Positions 11,630 through 22,399 of a stretch of 64,000 nucleotides of DNA are shown piece by piece (position 1 is the stretch's first letter; each line of letters begins with the position of its first letter). The notes under the pieces are model-generated. The model searched no databases, had not been told where the DNA came from, and worked only from the letters and a program-made list of their open reading frames with translations. The stretch covers positions 19,288,842 to 19,352,841 of the forward strand of contig JAPWDM010000008.1 of the NCBI GenBank assembly GCA_035578155.1. Reading direction: 5' to 3'. This DNA comes from Brachynemurus nebulosus. Taxonomy: Eukaryota; Arthropoda; Insecta; Neuroptera; Myrmeleontidae. The position numbers and the translations under genes were made by a program.

Positions 11630-12490
11630 TTTTTTTTTTTTTTTATATAAATTGGAACACTGCTGCCGGTGGATGGCGCGATCAGCAGTGTCCGGCGGCA
11701 TCGCCAACGATGGGCATGCGCCGCCATACACAAAAGAAATTAAGACACACATAAAGACAGGGACACATAAATGCAATAGACAAAGGACAAACATACACAT
11801 GATAAAATTCACCGATGAGCCCTGCCATCCCAGGGCTTCATAAAGAGCGGAGAGTCCTTGGTGGCGGTACGCTAAGTACTAGCCAGAACGTCCGGTCACC
11901 AAGGACTGAAAAACCAACGATAAAACTCCCCCCGAGGTGTAAAAGGCTTCGGAGTGGAGGAAACCGACTAGAAAAAAAGATAAAACACAAATAAATATCA
12001 CAGGTAAGTATCACGGTATCACAGATAAAACTTGTTGCCTCACTGGGAAGCAACAGGCCGACCAATGAAGCAAGAAGGAGTTAAAAAAAATACCGCTGTA
12101 GACCCATAACAACAGGCCTACAGCGGCAAAACAAAATATCACAGATAAGGAAAAACAAAATTTAACAATATAGAAGAATAACAATAAAATAACAACAAAA
12201 TATCACAGAGTGAAAGATCACAGTAAATATATCACAGCCTACCCACTGTACCCTCGGGGCCTAGAACCGCCCAGTGGTACAGTGGGGATTGCAACAACAC
12301 CGTTGGAGGCCCCATGGACCTCCAGTGACAGAAAAACACAGAAAAAGACAAAAAACAATAACAAACAATTCCACGATTTGTGTCGTCCTATTTATTTATT
12401 CATTAACCAACCAGGGCCCCGTTAGCCTGCTAGCCAGCTAGCAGTTACCGCCGAGCACGACGAGGACGTGGGGTTGGATTTATGCCCGGC
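11630..12490 (-). mobile_element. Retroposed element with poly(A) tail and 12-bp TSD
   Basis: The plus strand starts with 15 T's (11630-11644), so the inserted strand is minus with a poly(A) tail. The target duplication GGCAACACTATT is perfect (11618-11629 and 12491-12502). The 861-bp body is more GC-rich than its surroundings. It contains inverted motifs such as GTCCTTGGTGGCGGTACGC against CGGTCACCAAGGAC (11850-11905) and ACTGTACCCTCGGGG against CAGTGGTACAGTGGGG (12246-12290). No reverse transcriptase is encoded, so it is either a 5'-truncated LINE 3' region or a SINE-like element. It is inserted just downstream of the repeat A tail. Confidence 0.85.
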
Positions 12491-12755
12491 GGCAACACTA
12501 TTATTTGTGCCTCTATAAAATGATGGATAAAAACAATAATATAAAGCTTAAAAACATTATATAGCTGTCATACAACCAGATTAGGAAAGATTAAACGAAA
12601 AATTTATTTTTTAAAAAAAATATATAAAATCGATTAGAATGGCAACGGTAATTATTACTAGCAAAATATTTAAAAAATAAATTTTGTTCTCCGTTGATGG
12701 CTTCAAAGATAAATCCGCTTGTGTAATAACAAGATTACATATATAGACAGAATAA

Positions 12756-14860
12756 TCTATATATATATAAAAGAGAAATACCACTGACTCATATATCACA
12801 AAATCTCCAAAACTATAATACCTACAAACTTGAAATTTGGCACGTAGGTCCCTGTTGGGTCGTAGGCGCTCGCTAAGAAAGGGTTTTGCAAACTTTTTTG
12901 TCTAACCGTCGAAATTCACAAAAAACCGTAAAATATCTTTTTTTATTACTGTAATACAGCAATCTGTGGCCAATTTATCAAAAAATTATACAATTTTTAA
13001 ATTGTTGGTAAGTGTTTGGAAAAAAATAATTTTTCTAATAAATATTTCTATAAATACCTACCACCTAAAATATTTTTACCTATGTCTATGATGAAATTAC
13101 TTATTTACTGTACAAAATATAATTTTCAAAAAATTCAAATAAATGGTTTGATGAATTTTGACTAATGATACACAAACCCTTTTAAATCTCGAAATAAATA
13201 AACGTCAGTTTAAAATTGATCCCCAGAAGTCTGAAGCAATAAAAATTACGCAAAATTAAATGACCAACGGTACTCCACTCCTAAAAATCTAAAAAAGTAT
13301 GGTTGTAGACAGAAAAGTCACAAAATGTTAAAATTAGGTACCTATATTTCTGAAAAAAGAATATGGCTACGCTGGAGTCGTTTGACGAGCAGAGCAACTT
13401 TCAAAAATTGGTTCACTGGTGGATACGCGATACCTTATGTTCTAATATAGACTTCTAAAGTAAACGGCCGGACTTTGGAAAGTAAATGGTTGGACTCTAC
13501 CAGATTTTGCTTAAATAATATTGAGATCCTGAAAAATGAAAGCTCTCTAGAATGTATGGATCTTGGACCAAATTTTGCTCAAACATTACTGAGGTCATGA
13601 AATAAACGAATGTGAAGTTGAAATGGCCCCCAGGGGTGCTGGGGACTCAAAAATGGTCTAAAAAAGACGGCGAATCTTGACTAAATTTTACTTAAACATT
13701 CATATTTTGAAAAAATTAAGTGAGATTAAAATTATTGCCTAGATTTCTGCAGTAATACAAGACGCAATAAATTAATGGCTGGACGAATTAATGCAGGTTC
13801 AGAAATATTCGCTAAAACACTCGGACTTCAAAAAAGGTTCGAAATTCAAATGCTTCTAAAGTTATCAATATGGGTATCTACGGAAGGGTCTCAAGGCATT
13901 AAAATTAAATACAGTAGAAACTCGACAATTCATCGTTGTCGGGGCCGAAGGGGTGATAAATTACAGAAATAGACGAATTATGGAATATGTCTGAAAGTGA
14001 ATAATAGAAAAAAAATTAATTAAATATTTTTACTTATTTAAAGGAAGATATCCCTTTATTTTGAGTAATTCGTTGTTTGGTGGAATTTTTACAACTAGGT
14101 ACGATACACTTTAATTTTTTTCTATTTAAATTTCAAAAGTTAAGTAGAAAACCAACTACACTACGTACATTTTTTTTAGGAGCGACGAATTGTTATAGAA
14201 TATGATGAGTTACAGAGTGAAGAAACATCAAGTTTCCACTGTACACTATAAATATGAATATATCTATTTTAAGATCATTGGACGAACGGAACGGAACACT
14301 AGAAGAAACTGATTTTATAAAGAAATTTAGAATATCTAATTTAAATGTAAAGTGAGTTCAAAATTAGCCCCCAGCACTATCTAATAGGATTAAAATTAAA
14401 CGGTTGGATTTTGACAATATTTTACGAAAATTAAATATGCTATAGAAATATGAAAATGGTTAATGTAGGGTTATTAGGCGAGAATTATGCTCAGAATTTT
14501 AAAATATCAAATTTGAATAAACCTGGGGATCAGAATTGTCCGTGAAGGCCATCAAATAAGCCCCAAATTAATTGTGATATTAAAATTGTCCCTTACGGTC
14601 TTGGTGCCCCAAGCAAGGCCTAAGATGGAAATACTCCTAAAACTACCTATTGATACGGGTATCTAAGTACATAAAGGTGCGGAAATTAGCCATGCTATTG
14701 AAATATGAAGATTGTTACTTTAGAGTCGTTTGACGAGCGTAGCTAGGCATTATAAATAATTAATGTACAGAATTTCCGAATATCTAATTTAATATTGATC
14801 TAATCATTTGACCAATAATTAGGATAATTTTACGTGGGTGAAACCACGGGCCACAGCTAG
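12756..14860 (+). mobile_element. Non-autonomous Helitron, 2.1 kb
   Basis: The 5' end is TCTATATATATATAAAAGAG. The 3' end is CTAG at 14857-14860, preceded 8 bp upstream by a hairpin (stem CGTGG 14833-14837, CCACG 14844-14848). The element lies between A (12755) and T (14861). These are the classical Helitron hallmarks: 5' TC, 3' hairpin then CTRR, A|T insertion and no target duplication. The phrase GAAATTTGGCACGTAGGTCC near the 5' end and GTGAAACCACGGGCCA at the 3' end match the pattern I know from insect Helitrons. Inside are only short ORFs and degenerate, loosely tandem segments (AAATTTTGCTCAAACATT, AAATGGCCCCCAGGGGTGCT). There is no Rep/helicase, so the copy would depend on an autonomous relative. 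Confidence 0.9.
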
Positions 14861-14861
14861 T

Positions 14862-15424
14862 ATACATATATGGACAGAAAGAGTATATACATAGTTACAT
14901 ACATACATAGAATTCAAAATAGTATAATATACGTATATATTCACATTATATACAAAAATCTTATATATGCTTATGGAAGGTATACACGTACTCGTACACG
15001 TTGTTTTTCAAAAAAAAAAAAAAAAAAAAAAAAACAAGATTAAAAAAAAATATTAGCACTGTTTCTAATATAGATTTTATAAAAACCTATATATTATTGT
15101 GATGGTGAAGAAAAATTATATAAAACAGCACAAGAGGTTATGTCGAAACAAAAATACTGTGGAAAGAAGACAAAATGAAATACAACAGAGAAGCAGTATG
15201 AAACAAATAATTATACATTATAAACTGGATCATCTGTATGTTTATTTCAACAAAGTGTACTACTTTATCGACGTAATTAGAAAGATATAGAAAGTCTAAA
15301 ATTCCCAAAAATGTTCCAGCACTTATGTATTTTACAATTCAAATAGTTTACAATATGCATACACCTTCAAATCTGCTTTCCTTTCTATATTTAAAACTTT
15401 CTTCTAGTCAAATCTTATAAATAT
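14862..15424. other. AT-rich sequence with a 24-A run
   Basis: A run of about 24 A's lies at 15010-15033. An open frame of 63 codons at 15099-15290 is rich in Lys/Gln and matches nothing I recognise. No target duplication accompanies the A-run, so I do not call it a retroposon. Confidence 0.4.
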
Positions 15425-15426
15425 TA

Positions 15427-15994
15427 CGGTAAACGGTATAGTTATTTGACATTGACAGTTATTGAACAAGACACTTTCTTTTGGAGATTTTAAGGCTTAT
15501 AGTAAAGCAGACTTCCTGACTTTTTAGTTAGACAGAACCGTCGAGTATCTATTTTCAGAAAATGCATTCTGAGTTAACCATAATTTACAGGAACCTGTAA
15601 CTACGTCATTCTTAGCGTGGTCTTAAGTAGTTCGTTAAAAAAGTTTACTGCGTCCTGTGAGTGACAAGGCTAGAATCATTGATAATATCCTACTTAATTG
15701 TGAATCATCGTAAAGGGTTGATCAAGGAGTGGATAAAGGCTGTGTAAATGATACAGGACTTGTGGATTGTGGAAATACGAAAAAAATTAATAAATGCAAC
15801 TTTTGTCCAACTTTAATATTTTTTTTCAGAGGCTTACCAATATGTAATATGAAAGTTTTAAATGGTACATTAAAGTAGACAGGTCTTACTTTATTTATGA
15901 ATTTTTTTGTTAAAAATTAAGTAACAACACGTAATTTTTCTGTACTTTGTTTTGAAAATTTTCCTTAACTGTCCAATAACTATACCGTTTACCC
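15427..15994. mobile_element. MITE with TA target duplication, 568 bp
   Basis: The terminal inverted repeats share GGTAAACGGTATAGTTATT (left from 15428; right complement ends at 15993), followed by GGACA/TGACA. TA flanks both sides (15425-15426, 15995-15996). TA duplication with about 25-bp TIRs suggests the Tc1/mariner superfamily. It is non-coding. Confidence 0.85.
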
Positions 15995-16570
15995 TACCTA
16001 GTAAAACTATTACTAGGATCCCACTAAAATGCACTAGTTTTTCAAGTATATAAATTACAGCCTTCCATAACCTCTGTAAAAAAATCTTCTTTTTAACGAT
16101 AGTGAAAGAAAATAAACAAAAAAATATAGGTGAAGAAAATATTTATTTAAATCATAAATAAGGATAATTTCAGTGGATAACTAGGTATTGATGATCAAAT
16201 ATTCTGTTTAAACAGTTGATAGTACGAGTATGATTTCATTCTCTCTGACTTCTTTATGTTTGCTAATTATATCAAAATAATAGTTCCTGTTTTTATAAAA
16301 TAAATATCAGATTGTCCGAGCACGGTGGAAATTTCATTTGTATAAAATTTGTTGAGAAGTCCCAAGTGCGTGCGGATCATACAAGTAAGGGAAACATTAC
16401 TGGCTTGAACAGAATTACATGTTTTTTAAAAGGCATTTCCATATTATTACACTTTAAAAAAATTATTGACTTTATTCAATGAAATAAAATATTGTTTGAA
16501 TAATTGACAAAAACAAACAAATAATAATTATGTAATCCCGTTTATTTATAGTTCTTTATAGTATACTTAC

Positions 16571-17199
16571 CTTTTGTGTAATCTCTGTTATATACTGCTT
16601 GACATACTACCACAAAAATTGTTTATACGTCTGCAAGTACTATTGGAAATAACAGGTCATTCCAGGTTTCAGACCATTTCCATGCATCCTTCCTCTTCGT
16701 AAATCTCATGTAAGCAATTTGGAAATAACCCGACTAGAAATTTTAATAAGGTCCAGACAAGGACCTTATCAGGCGTGCCTTACATTCTGATGAGGTCCAG
16801 ATCAGGATTACCGTATGAGGTCCTTATCAGGTTTGTCACGCAAAACAGTCATCGGGTCCTTACCATGACTACCTTATCAGATCCTCATCAGGACTACCAT
16901 ATCAGATCCTGATCAGAATAACCTTATCAGATCTTAATTAGGAAAACCTTATTGAATCCTTATCAGGCTGTTCTCATCGGGTTAGCTCAATGTTAAATTA
17001 TACATACAGTATTAATACTTCAATGTAAAATGAGTTCAGTGTTAAATGTAACATTTCGTGTTTGTGTTAAATGAAAATATTAACACAAATTTCGATTTAA
17101 CAGAAACAAAATGTTAACCTGTTTTGAACAGCTAAGAAGTAACACAAGATTTGTGTACAGCAAAAAAATGCTATATCTACAAGTATCTTACTTACGTTG

Positions 17200-17240
<41 letters not shown>

Positions 17241-18734
17241 AATGTATATAATAAAAGAGATGAGAGTAGTTCTTATTATTAAGCAAAACCGAAAAATTAT
17301 AAGTTTTTTCAGTTATTGACGAATATAGTTTTATTAAACGTTTAAAAATGAAACAATTTTCTTACATTTTAAGATTATTTTGATACAGATTCAGTTACAA
17401 AAAAATCATGTAAGCTTACATGAGATTGTATTATATAATATAGTAAGTACAAGTAAGGGTATCCTGACATGGACCTGATAATGTTCTGAGTAGGATAACC
17501 CCATCGGAAAATTATGTTTTTTAAATAAGGTTATCCTGATATGATCCTGATAAGGTGCTGATCATGATAACCTGTTGAAAAATATTTTTCTTACAAGTGA
17601 GGTTATCTTGACATGAACCTGATAATTTCCTCATCAGGTTAACCCGATGAAAAATATTTTTTCTTCAAAGAAGGTTATCCTGACCTCATCCTCATAAGGA
17701 CCTTATCAGGTTTTCCCTATTAGGGATTACCTTATCTAAACCTGATAAGGACCCGATGATACTTTCTGCAAATAAGGAAAAATTTCTAGTCGCGAAGATT
17801 TGCTATCTGTACCTATGTATCCCTACTTATCCCATAAATTTAAATGTAGATGTCGGTAAAAGCATTAAATATAGTATTTAAAAATCCTTGATCTGTTTAA
17901 ATGTTTAACTATTGGAAACTAGTATTCCTGCCCGAAATGCTGTTAAATAAGTACGTCTAAAAAAATTAGTTATCTTACAATTAATAAGTGTATTATCTTA
18001 CAATTAATAACTGCATTAGTTGGCATTTTTATTTTTATTCATTCAAAGAATTTATTTTTATACTACTCATATTTTTTTTTTTTATTCGATAGGTATCTCA
18101 TCAAAAGTTTGTTTCCTACTTTATAAGCATCGACTAAATCCATTTTATAATGTCAATAATTCTATATAAAGTGTATTAACTGTCAAAATAATATACGAAT
18201 TGGATGGTTTGTAATTACAGGTTATAGATATATAGATTTTAACATTTTATTTTTTAGGAATTGTCTAACAACGAATAATTATCAATTCGGCAAGTAACTT
18301 TAAGTCTGGGTAATCTTATCTATTCTGTCCAGTACCGGACCTGAGTAATACTTGAACTCAATGTCTTTTTATTATTTTTTTTTTAATATTTATTTTTATT
18401 ATTATTTTTTTTTTATCTGGCTTAATTTTTAAATCAAGTTTATAAGAAATTATTCATCTAATTTAAAAAAAAATCAGTTGTTTTGTTTATCTAAAACCTT
18501 ACAGGACGCTACTGACCTACGTATAGTATGCCTAAGAATTCACAGTACCTGTGCATATGGGTTAATATATGAATAAAAAAAAAAGATAAAAATATTAAGT
18601 ATAGTGAATATATTTAGTGATGTATGTTTATGAAAAACTGACTTTCTCTAGTATTAAAATTTCTGAGACTTACCAGTTAGAATGAATGGTGTCAATAGCA
18701 ATACCATCAACAACGAACGAATCTTAGACCCCAT
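16571..18734 (-). CDS. Candidate secreted-protein gene, two coding exons, 3' end not found
   Basis: I do not recognise the product. Exon a (18674-18775) begins after a strong acceptor (TTTTTATCTTCCAG). It has 41 nt of 5' UTR and an ATG at 18734, then 20 codons forming a signal peptide: basic MGSKIR, hydrophobic core LLMVLLLTPFILT. It ends ACTG|GTAAGTC. Exon b (16571-16606) is only 36 nt, preceded by TTTTTGTGGTAG and followed by a consensus donor AAAAG|GTAAGTA. Both junctions are phase 1, so the frame stays open: VCQAVYNRDYTK, with CQA|V as a good signal-peptidase site. The intron (16607-18673) holds a fold-back transposon. A possible next exon starts at about 16076 (acceptor TTTTTTTACAG) and would stop after about 10 codons. 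Supported by splice signals, phase and the signal peptide; not by homology. Confidence 0.35.
16731..17792. mobile_element. Fold-back type element with repeated subterminal motifs
   Basis: The ends are CGACTAGAAATTTT (16731) and its complement AAATTTCTAGTCG (to 17792). Just inside both ends are many copies of GGTCCTTATCAGG / CCTGATAAGGACC and related GATCCTGATCAGGATAACC palindromes (16750-16985 and 17455-17760), so the two arms can pair over about 250-330 bp. The centre carries repeats of TGTTAAAT/TTAACAC and a (TA)n tract. No target duplication is clear and there is no ORF. It sits in the intron of the candidate secreted-protein gene. Confidence 0.72.
17202..17236. repeat. (TA)n microsatellite
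   Basis: About 17 TA units in the centre of the fold-back element. Confidence 0.97.
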
Positions 18735-18775
18735 TATCTAAGTCACCATACTCTCGAGTTCTCAGTAATTCTTAC

Positions 18776-19640
18776 CTGGAAGATAAAAACATATACGCAT
18801 TAGATTTAATAGTTTTAAAATAGAACGAACTCTGCTTAAGTAATCTTTTCATAATTCAATCCTCTCTATTAGAATTTTGTACTTCCGCACAAAATCCTTA
18901 TGTTTTACTTGTGTGATCGTTTTGAACAGGAGTGGGGATAGTTTTCATGTAGCATGAATATCTCACACTTACTTTTTCAATACCTTGTATGTCAAAAACT
19001 GCATGTTTTAGGACACACAAAAAACATTAAACATTGTATTCTATTCTATAGGGTTAATTATTATAATATTTTTTTCGATGAACGCTACATTTTAAGGTAA
19101 AAAAAACTATTAATGGTATTTGTTAACGAGTTTAATATAATAATTAAACGAATTAAAAACAAATTTTAATATTAAATTCAAAAACACATTAATAAGATAT
19201 CCCTCATATTGTAAAATATATCCTACGGCTTTTAAATGTCAAGTTGTAAAGAAACAGTATATTGCAGTATACTTATTTGTCATATTTAGAAATATACGTA
19301 AAAGCAGTTTGAAATGCTTCTATAAGTTTGCATCTTTTCGTAAAAATAACTTTTTTGCGAAAATAAAAATTTTAAAAAAATGATAAGTAGAACTGTCTTA
19401 ATTAATTTATATAAAACATTTTAAATTCATTTTTAATTTTTATAAAACAGAAAAATATCCATTTACCTACAAGTTAAAAAAAATTGAATAGATTGTTTTG
19501 TTGTGTTATGTGGTTGTGTTCTACTCTATGGTACTGTACTACAATATGTACATAAATACATAAAGCTAAGGATACACGAGACACCAAAATAACGACACAT
19601 CCAGATTAGTCTAATATTATTGTGTGCAATTTTTACACCA
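18776..19640. other. Unassigned AT-rich sequence
   Basis: Upstream of the candidate signal-peptide exon. I see no promoter or upstream UTR exon that I can place. The end of a MITE-like sequence (TACTCTATGGTAC) occurs at about 19530. Confidence 0.35.
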
Positions 19641-19684
19641 TAGAACACTAGAAGCAAACTAATATCAAAAAAGTGTAGCTCGTT

Positions 19685-19905
19685 TGGAGTTATTTGTTGG
19701 TATGTTACAGCTTAAGGCATTTTGTGAGTCGGTGTCGGTCACTGATTCCACTATGATTGTTATGTATTGTAAGACCATTATTACTTGACCTGCACGTTGC
19801 TCTATCCGATAATACGTGTTTTGTAGTTGGGTGTGTGTGAATACTTATACAGAAGTAAACATCAAACATACACCAGTACAAACAGTGTGTACCTACACAA
19901 CATAG
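19685..19905. repeat. Repeat related to the mariner 3' region (copy 1)
   Basis: GCTTAAGGCATTTTGTGAGTC, CGGTCACT, TTATGTATTGTAAGACCATT, ATCCGATAATACGTGTTTTG and CAGTGTGTACCTACACAA follow in the same order and spacing as at 59020-59210. There they lead straight into the 3' end of a mariner transposase gene. Here no transposase reading frame follows, so this is probably a deletion derivative. Confidence 0.65.
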
Positions 19906-20696
19906 TGATGCGAAGTGGAAGGGATTTTACGTCACCTTTCTGCTACAGTCGAAATACAAACTATCATATAGTAGTTTGGCCCCTTGGTTTACACGTTCAA
20001 TTTGTAGTCTAGATCAGGCTAGAATAGTTGTATACACTCGAGTTGCTAGACTTCTCTAGCAAATATTTGAGGTTGTTTACACAATAGTGTCACACACGGC
20101 GAATAGAGCAGTGTTAGACATTTCAAACGACACCAGCACTGTCCCAATTCGATAACCATTTCAAGAGTCATTGTAAAATTATATAATTTGCAGTTTATTT
20201 CAGCTGTAGTGACATCACAATGGTATACTATTCTCAAATTAGCCGATTATTATTTAACTCAATCTCTGTAAATTTTTTTGGATGTGTCTTACAATTTACG
20301 ATTACTTCGTAGGTAGTATCTCAATTAAATCAACTTTTATGTCCTTTTGTAAAAAAAGAACCCTCTACACCAAAAGTATGTCGCGGGTCCGTACCCTTAT
20401 AATTTTTTTTAAACTATATTTTTTTTCTCTATCATTTTTATTATAACAAACATAACCTATTATTAGTTAGGTTTAATAAAAAATATGCGAAATGTAAAAA
20501 TAGTACGTTTTCGTCCAAATCATTTTAACATTTCGGACAATTTTGATTTTTACACAAAATTTCGAATGCGAAAGGAAATCGCTTGTATCTGCAGCGGAAC
20601 AAAGAAACCCTACGTTTACCACAAGCAAATGAGGTGTGTTTCAATTTCAAGTGTGTTTCAATTTCGAAAGTAAGTTTTTAAGATTCAATATTTTTA

Positions 20697-21376
20697 ACTT
20701 CCCATAGGAAGTTATTGTAATGGGTCTGATTTTACGAATCGCTAATTTTGATCCCCATTAAAATGTTTCAAGGTCACTAGAATCCGAATCCATCGTTTTT
20801 AGCGTGTGCGTGCGGTCGTTAGTTCGTTCGTTCATGAATTTTTTTTCGTCTCGCATATCTCGAGAACAAATGATGATATCAACTCCGGACTAATTTCATT
20901 AGATGCATAATCAAAAAATGAAGACCGGATAAAGTTTTCAGCAAATTCCGATTAGCGGTTTGTTTTTTGTGGTAAAAAAACAGAATTAACTTTATTAACA
21001 TAACATTTATATCATCCATAAAATCTGGATGTTAACATAACATCCAGATTATATGGATTTTTTACCATAACATTATTATATAATGGCCTAACAACCTTCC
21101 TTGATGTTAAAAACACCAGTATTTTATTATAAAATTAAAAAAAAAAAAAATAAGAAACTGTTTTTGAAATATATTTTGTCTCGCATATCTTGAGAACAAA
21201 TGATGTTATCATTTGTTTGATAAGGGTGGAGCCCCCACCCTTAGATACAAAAGGCGAAGCCCCCGGTATGGTGCAAGGAGCAAAGCCTCTATCGGGGGCC
21301 CAGGGGAGAAGTTGCCTGAAATGAAAAAAGAATTATTTATGTACAGTAATCTCTAGTCTTTAAGGACACTCAATGG
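20697..21376. repeat. Dispersed element with AACTTCCCAT inverted ends
   Basis: It starts AACTTCCCAT at about 20697 and ends ATGGGAAGTT near 21376. Inside, CGTCTCGCATATCT.GAGAACAAATGATG occurs twice (20848 and 21179), and a GC-rich hairpin pairs GCCCCCGG (21259) with CGGGGGC (21294). It is non-coding. Target duplication and superfamily were not determined. Confidence 0.5.
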
Positions 21377-21470
21377 GAAGTTGACAGTGTGGGTAGACCT
21401 GTCCCCCAAATTTTTAAATTTATATTCTGTTTAAGTTGTAAAATATTATAATAAAAGTAATTTTTTCAGA

Positions 21471-21652
21471 ACTTCCGGAAATATCGACGAACCCAGGAAG
21501 AAGTTATTCTAGCGACTGAGCCAAAAAAAACTTTACTCCGCCACCAAAAAAAAAAAAACTGAAGATCATGTCGAAAGTCAACTTTTGAATATTTTAAGAC
21601 AGCATAGTCCTGAACCTGAAAATCGTCCCCAATTTATAAAAAATGCCAGAAA
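21471..21652 (+). pseudogene. Exon-like remnant with basic/acidic peptide
   Basis: After a TTTTTTCAG acceptor-like site the frame reads NFRKYRRTQEEVILATEPKK. After an A-run (a probable slip) it reads EDHVESQLLNILRQHSPEPE and PQFIKNARNR, then a stop. I do not recognise it confidently. It lies immediately upstream of a Harbinger transposase remnant and could be part of that element's accessory DNA-binding gene. Confidence 0.3.
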
Positions 21653-21660
21653 CCGCTGAT

Positions 21661-21939
21661 GAAAAGCTGATAGTGAAAAATGAATTTTTCCAAGTAGCAG
21701 GATTTCCAAAATTGGGTCGGTAGACTGTACTCACATTAGAATTTTATCACCAAGAGTTGAAGACGCGGAAGTATTCTGTAATAGAAAAGGATACTTCTCT
21801 TTTAATGTACAAGTAGTATGTAATTCAAAATTGGAAAGTTGCTAGGTGGCCCGGGTCGACACATGATTCAACTATTTTTAATAATAGCGTGTTATATGCT
21901 CGATTTGAAAATGGAAGATTTTATGATTCTACTAGGTAA
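21661..21939 (+). pseudogene. PIF/Harbinger transposase fragment (HARBI1-like, DDE_Tnp_4)
   Basis: The translation gives VAGFPKLG, then VDCTHIRI (first catalytic Asp), ILSPRVEDAEVFCNRKGYFS, FNVQVVCN, and after a frameshift near 21840 ARWPGSTHDSTIFNNSVLYA and RFENGRFYDS. The order D-THI, NRKGY, VQ.VC, WPGSTHD is specific to the nuclease-like domain of Harbinger transposases. The third catalytic residue and the N-terminus are missing, a stop precedes VDCTHI, and one frameshift breaks the frame. It is about 90 codons of a protein that is normally 350-400 residues. It would have cut and joined transposon ends; this copy is dead. Confidence 0.85.
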
Positions 21940-22101
21940 AAAAAGTCATTTTTTTATTCTTATTTTCATTTTTAGATTATAAATTGGTTTTACATTTTTT
22001 TTTTTTTGCTGGCGATATTAACTCTTTAAATGATTAAGACGAGTTAACTCGTCCTGCAATATGGCGGCTCAAAATGTTGTGATTTGTACATATTCACTGT
22101 A

Positions 22102-22393
22102 GAGTGTCTATAATAGAGTGGTGACATGTGTGCTGAACGCTGATTGGTTCCGGCATTTTCTATCCAAAGTTTGCGTAAAATACATTGGAAATAAATTAAA
22201 TGTTAATAAAAACCATTTTGTTTAACTTAGAAAGAATAATTAAATTATAAATTTTTAATTGTTCATTAATTCATAACTAATTAACAATAATTATGTACTC
22301 AAAACTATTTACTCAAATATGTGATAATTAATTTTGAAGCTTCCCGCTCTGTTTTGGATACAAATGTCACGACTCTATTTATTATAGGGACTC
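22102..22393. mobile_element. MITE with TA flanks, 292 bp
   Basis: Inverted ends: GAGTGTCTATAATAGAGT on the left and the right complement GAGTCCCTATAATAAATAG, both followed by GTGACAT. TA lies on both sides (22100-22101, 22394-22395), consistent with Tc1/mariner. It is non-coding. Confidence 0.78.
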
Positions 22394-22399
22394 TAATTC

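Noticed and set aside
11518..12065. Several overlapping ORFs on both strands
   Set aside because: They fall across the poly(T)/poly(A) boundary and body of a retroposed element, in conflicting frames, without a known domain.
15010..15290. Retroposon with a 24-A tail and a 63-codon ORF
   Set aside because: No target duplication and no recognisable retroposon body; the A-run may be a simple repeat.
19520..19660. Additional hAT MITE end pair (TACTCTATGGTAC and CATAGAACACTAGAAG)
   Set aside because: The two end-like sequences face away from each other and no 8-bp duplication is present.
20060..20110. Second terminus of the 2-kb TTAA element (GGTTGTTTACACAATAGTGTC)
   Set aside because: The match is about 20 bp with gaps, no TTAA is adjacent and no partner end was found.
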